Origin: JACMME01 sp051005015
Lineage (GTDB): Bacteria > Gemmatimonadota > Gemmatimonadetes > Gemmatimonadales > Gemmatimonadaceae
Assembly (NCBI GenBank): GCA_051005015.1
Contig: JBPCJT010000338.1
Coordinates: 1 to 10,285, forward strand
Direction: 5' to 3'
DNA: 10,285 bases
The notes below the pieces were generated by a model, which was not told the DNA's origin, searched no databases, and worked only from the letters and a program-made list of their open reading frames with translations. Below, one piece after another: positions 6,437-10,285 of this stretch (within the stretch, counting starts at the first letter, position 1; every line of letters begins with the position of its first letter). Made by a program: the position numbers and the translations under genes.

Positions 6437-6600
6437 TGCTTGCATCCGAACGCCGCCGCGCAGCTGTCCCGGTACCTTTCTCGTCGCGATTATCTGCTCT
6501 CATGAGCGCTAATCACCCCTTCCCGGTCGGCGCGAATCGGGGGTCCCAGGGGCCAGCCGCATATCGGATTCGGTCCAGCAGTATTAGCCGAGCTCCCTGA
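6436..6600 (+). CDS. Hypothetical 54-codon ORF bridging the BMP and nif3 genes
   Basis: The frame starts with an ATG overlapping the BMP gene stop (TGATG, 6434-6438) and ends in a TGA overlapping the nif3 start (TGATG, 6598-6602), so it fills the 163-bp gap exactly. The 54-residue product is rich in Arg, Ser, Ala and Pro, with no hydrophobic segment or known motif, as expected for translated non-coding GC-rich DNA. No Shine-Dalgarno is evident at its own start. In its favour, nif3 also lacks a convincing ribosome site, and coupled translation through this frame would supply ribosomes. It is equally likely to be chance. Confidence 0.2.
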   Translation: MLASERRRAAVPVPFSSRLSALMSANHPFPVGANRGSQGPAAYRIRSSSISRAP

Positions 6601-7373
6601 TGCCATCGCTTGCCTCGATCGCGCGGAATCTGGATAGCCTGCTCCGCGTCGCTGACTTCCCTGACTATCCCAATGCGGTAAATGGCGTGCAGGTGCATTC
6701 TGACATGGACATAGTGCGCGTTGCAGCCGCCGTGGACGCTCGCGAGAAAACCATACTGGGAGCGGTCCAGGCGGGGGCGAACCTGCTTCTCGTGCATCAC
6801 GGACTATTCTGGGGCGGTGTGCAGCCGCTGGCGGGGCCACATCTCCGCCGTGTTCGCGCTTTGCTCGATGCCGGGATAGCTCTTTATTCCTCGCACTTGC
6901 CACTGGATGCGCATGCTGAGCTTGGAAACAACGTTCTCCTTGCGCAGGAGATCGGCTTGACACCTACTCACGGATTCGCGCGCGAAAACGGTATCGATAT
7001 CGGTGTGATGGGCGACACTGAAATCGCGACGGGGGAGCTGGCGTTGCGCGCGAACGTGTTCGCGCAATTGCATGGCGGCTCGGTTCGCACTTCCTACATG
7101 GTGCCAGGCCGGCTGACGCGCCGCTGGTCGATCTGCAGCGGTGCTGGCGCATCGAGCGGTACGATTCGGGAAGCCGGCGAAAGCGGTGTGGACACCATGA
7201 TAGTTGGAGAGGGTCCGCACCACACCGCGATCGAGGCCGAGGAGCTCGGCATTGTGGTCATATACGCCGGGCATTACGCGACCGAGACCCTCGGCGTGCA
7301 GGCCCTGGCGCGGCACGTATCGCGAGAGTTCGGTATCCCCTGGGACTTTCTCCACGCACCGACGGGAATGTGA
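6600..7373 (+). CDS. Nif3-like dinuclear metal-centre protein (YbgI/DUF34 family)
   Basis: This is a member of the Nif3/YbgI/DUF34 family, toroidal hexamers with a two-metal site. Databases often label them GTP cyclohydrolase 1 type 2, but a general enzymatic function is not settled. The 257-residue length matches the short form without the inserted PII-like domain. The metal ligands are visible: His66-His67 in LLLVHHGLFWGG, Asp103 in SSHLPLDAH and the His225/Glu229 pair in YAGHYATETLGV. These correspond to the His-His, Asp and His-x3-Glu set known from E. coli YbgI. The N-terminal VNGVQV segment (28-33) matches the family NGLQV strand. ATG 6600 has only a weak ribosome site. The stop codon overlaps the start of the next gene by 4 bp, so it belongs to the BMP/ABC operon. 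Its presence there hints at a role linked to the imported compound. Confidence 0.93.
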   Translation: MPSLASIARNLDSLLRVADFPDYPNAVNGVQVHSDMDIVRVAAAVDAREKTILGAVQAGANLLLVHHGLFWGGVQPLAGPHLRRVRALLDAGIALYSSHLPLDAHAELGNNVLLAQEIGLTPTHGFARENGIDIGVMGDTEIATGELALRANVFAQLHGGSVRTSYMVPGRLTRRWSICSGAGASSGTIREAGESGVDTMIVGEGPHHTAIEAEELGIVVIYAGHYATETLGVQALARHVSREFGIPWDFLHAPTGM

Positions 7374-8845
7374 CTGGGGTGGTGGCGCTGGAACTTTGCA
7401 ACATCGCCAGGCGGTTCGGCGAAGTGGAGGCTCTGGCGGATGCCAGCCTCCGAGTTCTGCGCGGTAGCGTGCACGCGTTGCTCGGTGAGAATGGGGCCGG
7501 GAAGACTACGCTGATGCGAGTCGCCTTCGGGATGGTGCGGCCCGACTCCGGCAGGATATTTATTGACGGCCTGGCGACGGCGCCGTCGTCTCCACGGCAG
7601 GCTATCCGGAGCGGCCTTGGTATGGTGCATCAGCGCTTCACCATCGTTGGAGCGATGACCGTGGCTGAGAATGTGGCGCTGGGAGGAAGCGGCAGCTTTC
7701 GCTCGGTGGCTGCGGCAGACCGTGTTCGCGGTATCGGCCGCGAGATGGGCCTTGTTCTCCAACCGGAGGTAGTGGCTGGTAGCTTGCCCGCGAGCGCACA
7801 GCAGAGGCTGGAAATCGTCAAAGCGCTTGCGCATGGCGCGCGGACGCTGATTCTGGACGAACCAACTGCCGTGCTCGCTCCGGCTGAGGTGGAAGATTTG
7901 ATGCGGTTTCTTCGGGGCTACGCTGATGGCGGTGGAGCCGTAGTGCTGATTACTCACAAGCTGCGCGAGGCTATCGGGATCGCTGATGAAGTGACTGTCC
8001 TGCGCGCCGGGCGGACAGTTTCAACTGTTTCACAGGCAGCAGCAACTGAGTCGCTGCTGGCCCGAGCGATGCTGGGGGACGTGGGCGCCTTGACCTTGGA
8101 AGCTTCGAAGTCCGGGACAGTGGTGAGCGCCTGGGACAGCGCCGAGCGGCATCAATCCAACGCGACCATAATCGCGCGCGCGCACAAGCTCAGCATCACC
8201 GGCGAACTCGGCGTCCCTTCTGTCCGTGAAGTGTCATTCACCATCCGTGCTGGAGAACTGGTTGGTGTTGCCGGAGTGGAAGGGGCAGGCTACCGGGAAG
8301 TGCTCCGGGCGCTCGCCGGTATCACCGCTCCGGCGGAGGGACTGCTGGAGCTTCCCGAAAGGATCGCTTTCATCCCGGAACTATCTCAGCGTGAGGGACT
8401 TGTACTGGAGATGTCGCTGATCGAGAATCTGGCGCTCAAGGGCGCGGCAGGGTCCGGCACGGCGCCGCAACGCCGGATTTCCGCCGAGGCAGCCAAAGAA
8501 CGCCTGGATAGCTTCGGCGTGAGTGCAGCCAGTCCGTGGTCCGCGGCATCGACTCTGTCGGGCGGGAATCAGCAAAAGCTGGTGCTTGCGCGCGAACTTT
8601 GGGGGAACCCAACGCTTATCGTCGCCGAGAATCCGACACGAGGTTTGGACATCGCTGCTACCACCGCTGTTCACGCGCATCTCAGGGAGGTAGCTTCCGG
8701 GGGAGCAGCAGTCGTTTTTCACTCGGCCGATCTGGACGAGCTGCTTGCGCTCGCCAGCCGTATAGTTGTGATGTTCGCTGGGTCTCTCAGGGAGGTGTCG
8801 CACGACCGCACCGCGGTCGGGGCCGCAATGCTCGGGGTTTGGTGA
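7370..8845 (+). CDS. Double-domain ABC transporter ATPase, nucleoside/sugar (NupA/BmpD-like) type
   Basis: This is the energising subunit of a BMP-type importer, with two nucleotide-binding domains in one chain (491 residues). Domain 1 (about 5-240) has Walker A GENGAGKTT (39-47), a Q-loop VHQRF (Gln88), Walker B TLILDEPTAVL (159-169) and the switch His196 in LITHKL. Its signature is degenerate (LPASAQQ, 139-145, instead of LS-G-type). Domain 2 (about 265-491) has a Walker A lacking lysine (GVAGVEGAGYRE, 299-310), the FIPE...REGLVLE segment typical of this class, a canonical signature LSGGNQQK (396-403) and a modified Walker B (LIVAENPTRGLD). Only one composite ATP site would be fully competent. 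The GTG start at 7370 overlaps the nif3 stop; GTG codons at 7379 and 7382 are alternatives. No permease gene adjoins it. Confidence 0.93.
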   Translation: MTGVVALELCNIARRFGEVEALADASLRVLRGSVHALLGENGAGKTTLMRVAFGMVRPDSGRIFIDGLATAPSSPRQAIRSGLGMVHQRFTIVGAMTVAENVALGGSGSFRSVAAADRVRGIGREMGLVLQPEVVAGSLPASAQQRLEIVKALAHGARTLILDEPTAVLAPAEVEDLMRFLRGYADGGGAVVLITHKLREAIGIADEVTVLRAGRTVSTVSQAAATESLLARAMLGDVGALTLEASKSGTVVSAWDSAERHQSNATIIARAHKLSITGELGVPSVREVSFTIRAGELVGVAGVEGAGYREVLRALAGITAPAEGLLELPERIAFIPELSQREGLVLEMSLIENLALKGAAGSGTAPQRRISAEAAKERLDSFGVSAASPWSAASTLSGGNQQKLVLARELWGNPTLIVAENPTRGLDIAATTAVHAHLREVASGGAAVVFHSADLDELLALASRIVVMFAGSLREVSHDRTAVGAAMLGVW

Positions 8846-8865
8846 GCGCTTCCGTCACGCAGGTC

Positions 8866-8872
8866 AGGTGAG
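8866..8872 (+). promoter_or_regulatory. Shine-Dalgarno for the MFS gene
   Basis: AGGTGAG stands just before the GTG at 8876 and supports this start over later in-frame codons. The resulting N-terminus is a short polar segment (MTYTGSDKLARSRW) before the first helix, as is normal for MFS proteins. Confidence 0.55.
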
Positions 8873-8875
8873 AGC

Positions 8876-10075
8876 GTGACATACACCGGCTCGGACAAGC
8901 TTGCCAGATCTCGCTGGCAGATGCTCGCGATTCTCGGCACTGCCGAGTTGTTCGGCATGGCGGCGTGGTTTTCCGCGAGCGCCGTAGCGCCTCAGCTCGC
9001 CGAATTGTGGGGTCTTTCCGCGAGCGAGTCCGGATGGCTCAGCACGGCGGTCCAACTCGGCTTCGTCGCCGGTACCGCTCTAGCCGCCCTGCTCAATCTT
9101 CCTGATATCCTGCCGTCCCGGTGGTATTTCGCGGGCTCTTCGCTTCTTGCGGCCGGAACCAACGCGGCTCTGGTGGCAGTCACCGATTATCCAGCGGCGC
9201 TCGTGCTCCGGGCTTTGACGGGAGTTTGCCTCGCCGGGGTATACCCACCCGCGATGAAGATGATCTCGACGTGGTTTGAGCGAAGCCGGGGACTCGCCAT
9301 CGGCACGCTCATCGGCGCTTTGACGGTGGGCAAAGCGATGCCATACCTCATCCATGCGGTACCGGGAGTTTCGTGGCAGGCGATTGTGCTTGCCGCATCA
9401 GTGGGATCGCTCCTCGCTGCTGTATTAGTCGCACTATGCTACTATGATGGTCCGGTATCCTTTCCACGGCGGCCCTTCTCATGGGCGCTTGCGGGAAGCG
9501 TGCTGCGAGTCAGGGAGTACCGGCTGGTGTTGGGCGGCTACTGTGGGCACATGCTGGAGCTGTATGCCTGCTGGGTCTGGATTCCCGCGTTTCTTGCCGC
9601 GAGCGCCGCCCGGCAAAACGCGTCCGACTCGGCTGTTTGGGTACTGGCCTTCGCCGTGATCGCGGTTGGGGCAATTGGCTGCGTCTGGGGCGGTGTGGTC
9701 GCCGATCGCATCGGGCACGCCCGCCTCGTGATCCTCGCCTTGGCGGCAAGCGGGAGTTGCGCGCTACTAACTCCTCTGGTGTTCGGACGGTCCATGTTCC
9801 TGCTCGCTCCCGTCGTTCTGGTATGGGGAATGACGGTGATCGCGGACAGCGCACAGTTCTCGACACTCGTGACGCGCGCTGTTCCTCCCCATGCGGTCGG
9901 GACGGCGTTGACGCTCCAGACGTCGGTCGGGTTTCTGCTCACCACACTGTCCATCCAGATTGTGCCGCCGGTGGTGGAGCTCGTGGGATGGCGGTACGCC
10001 TTCCCAGCGCTGGCGATTGGTCCGGCACTGGGGATATGGGCGATGACGAGGCTGAGCGGGAAAGGTGGACGGTGA
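8876..10075 (+). CDS. Major facilitator superfamily (MFS) transporter
   Basis: This is a 399-residue inner-membrane secondary transporter with about 12 hydrophobic helices in two halves. The central cytoplasmic loop is around 190-210 (DGPVSFPRRPFSW). The loop between helices 2 and 3 has a poor form of MFS motif A (LPDILPSR, 75-82). The equivalent loop in the C-terminal half is canonical (GGVVADRIGHAR, 272-283). The RALTGVCLAGVYPPAMKMI segment (112-130) is typical of helix 4 in nitrate/cyanate-like and organic-anion MFS groups, but the substrate cannot be named. The GTG start at 8876 has a good ribosome site (AGGTGAG, 8866-8872). It lies 30 bp after the ABC ATPase gene, where a BMP-type operon would normally encode permeases, so it may move the same compound or a metabolite of it. 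That link is inference. Confidence 0.88.
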   Translation: MTYTGSDKLARSRWQMLAILGTAELFGMAAWFSASAVAPQLAELWGLSASESGWLSTAVQLGFVAGTALAALLNLPDILPSRWYFAGSSLLAAGTNAALVAVTDYPAALVLRALTGVCLAGVYPPAMKMISTWFERSRGLAIGTLIGALTVGKAMPYLIHAVPGVSWQAIVLAASVGSLLAAVLVALCYYDGPVSFPRRPFSWALAGSVLRVREYRLVLGGYCGHMLELYACWVWIPAFLAASAARQNASDSAVWVLAFAVIAVGAIGCVWGGVVADRIGHARLVILALAASGSCALLTPLVFGRSMFLLAPVVLVWGMTVIADSAQFSTLVTRAVPPHAVGTALTLQTSVGFLLTTLSIQIVPPVVELVGWRYAFPALAIGPALGIWAMTRLSGKGGR

Positions 10076-10078
10076 TCC

Positions 10079-10113
10079 GTGGTGCGTGATTGTCAGGCGC
10101 GATCACCGGCCAC
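10079..10113 (+). terminator. Weak hairpin after the MFS gene
   Basis: GTGG (10079-10082) and GTGAT (10086-10090) pair with ATCAC (10102-10106) and CCAC (10110-10113), leaving a 3x3 internal loop. It begins four bases after the MFS stop codon. No T-run follows, so any terminator role would be weak. I see nothing else in the stretch up to the insertion-sequence end. Confidence 0.2.
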
Positions 10114-10157
10114 AGCAACGAACACTGCTTCCCGCGAGAAGTCGCCGCGACGAATCG

Positions 10158-10285
10158 TACTAGTGTAGTGTCGCCAAAGTTTCATTGGCTTTGTTAACCT
10201 TCTTCATGATCTGCCTAACGGTTGCAGTCCAGACGAAGGGAGTTGGATTTTCGTTTCGCCGGTTGATGTAGCTGGTTATGGCTTC
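10158..10285 (-). mobile_element. IS630-family insertion sequence, one end only
   Basis: The transposase reading frame ends about 85 bp from the MFS stop. The element end should lie at or just left of the stop codon, because IS630-type genes often run nearly to the inverted repeat. A TA dinucleotide at 10158-10159, directly before CTAGTGTAGTGTCGCC, is a plausible target-site copy, with that sequence as the terminal repeat. The opposite end is outside the window, so the repeat cannot be confirmed. Confidence 0.55.
10160..10285 (-). CDS. IS630-family transposase, C-terminal fragment (runs off the window)
   Basis: Reading the - strand inward from the right edge gives 41 codons ending at TAG (10160-10162). 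The translation includes NENPTPFVWTATVRQIMKKV and ends NETLATLH. This is the typical C-terminus of IS630-family DDE transposases, where a PKPF.WT motif is followed by a helix of the I-x-x-V type and a final Leu-x-x-x-His-like tail. The enzyme cuts and pastes its element at TA dinucleotides. Codons such as AAA, GAA and AAT are more frequent here than in neighbouring genes, consistent with a mobile origin. The N-terminus and catalytic residues lie outside the window, so it is not known whether the gene is intact. It faces the transport operon tail to tail. Confidence 0.8.
   Translation of the reverse strand, partial: EAITSYINRRNENPTPFVWTATVRQIMKKVNKANETLATLH

Noticed and set aside
7274..7957. 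227-codon open frame on the - strand opposite the nif3/ABC ATPase junction
   Set aside because: It lies across two well-supported genes and its product has the His/Arg-rich composition of an antisense shadow.

Overview
This window is GC-rich bacterial chromosomal DNA, with seven full-length genes all on the + strand and one partial gene on the - strand at the right edge. The genes suggest a Gram-negative (diderm) bacterium. There is a secreted SIMPL-domain protein, a BMP-family lipoprotein and a chromosomal ParA/ParB pair beside mnmG. The phylum cannot be fixed from the sequence alone; Gemmatimonadota is one reasonable guess, held with low confidence.

Region 1 (1-5208) is the conserved chromosome-maintenance neighbourhood. 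mnmG (tRNA wobble-uridine modification) comes first, then a periplasmic SIMPL-domain protein. A non-coding stretch of about 580 bp follows, and then the parA-parB segregation operon. In many bacteria the order is mnmE-mnmG-rsmG-parA-parB; here no rsmG lies between mnmG and parA, and the SIMPL gene sits in that place. The non-coding stretch carries two identical 16-bp copies of a degenerate parS-like sequence, each with one intact parS half-site. It also holds a hairpin and a 10-codon ORF with a very good Shine-Dalgarno sequence.

Region 2 (5209-10075) looks like one co-directional transport operon. It encodes a BMP/PnrA-type substrate-binding lipoprotein, a Nif3/YbgI-type dinuclear-metal protein, a double-domain ABC ATPase of the nucleoside/sugar type, and a 12-helix MFS permease. 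nif3 and the ATPase gene overlap by 4 bp, and the ATPase and MFS genes are 30 bp apart. The two membrane permeases expected for a BMP-type importer are not in the window. The likely role is uptake of a nucleoside-like compound, but the substrate is inferred from family membership only.

Region 3 (10076-10285) is a short non-coding stretch followed by the C-terminal 41 codons of an IS630-family transposase on the - strand, running off the right edge. An insertion sequence therefore borders the transport operon.

I found no tRNA, rRNA, CRISPR array, phage genes, or clear defence system. Most of the content is housekeeping or ordinary transport. The points most worth a second look are the parS-like repeats upstream of parA, the Nif3 gene inside a BMP transporter operon that lacks nearby permeases, and a 54-codon ORF that exactly bridges the BMP and nif3 genes.
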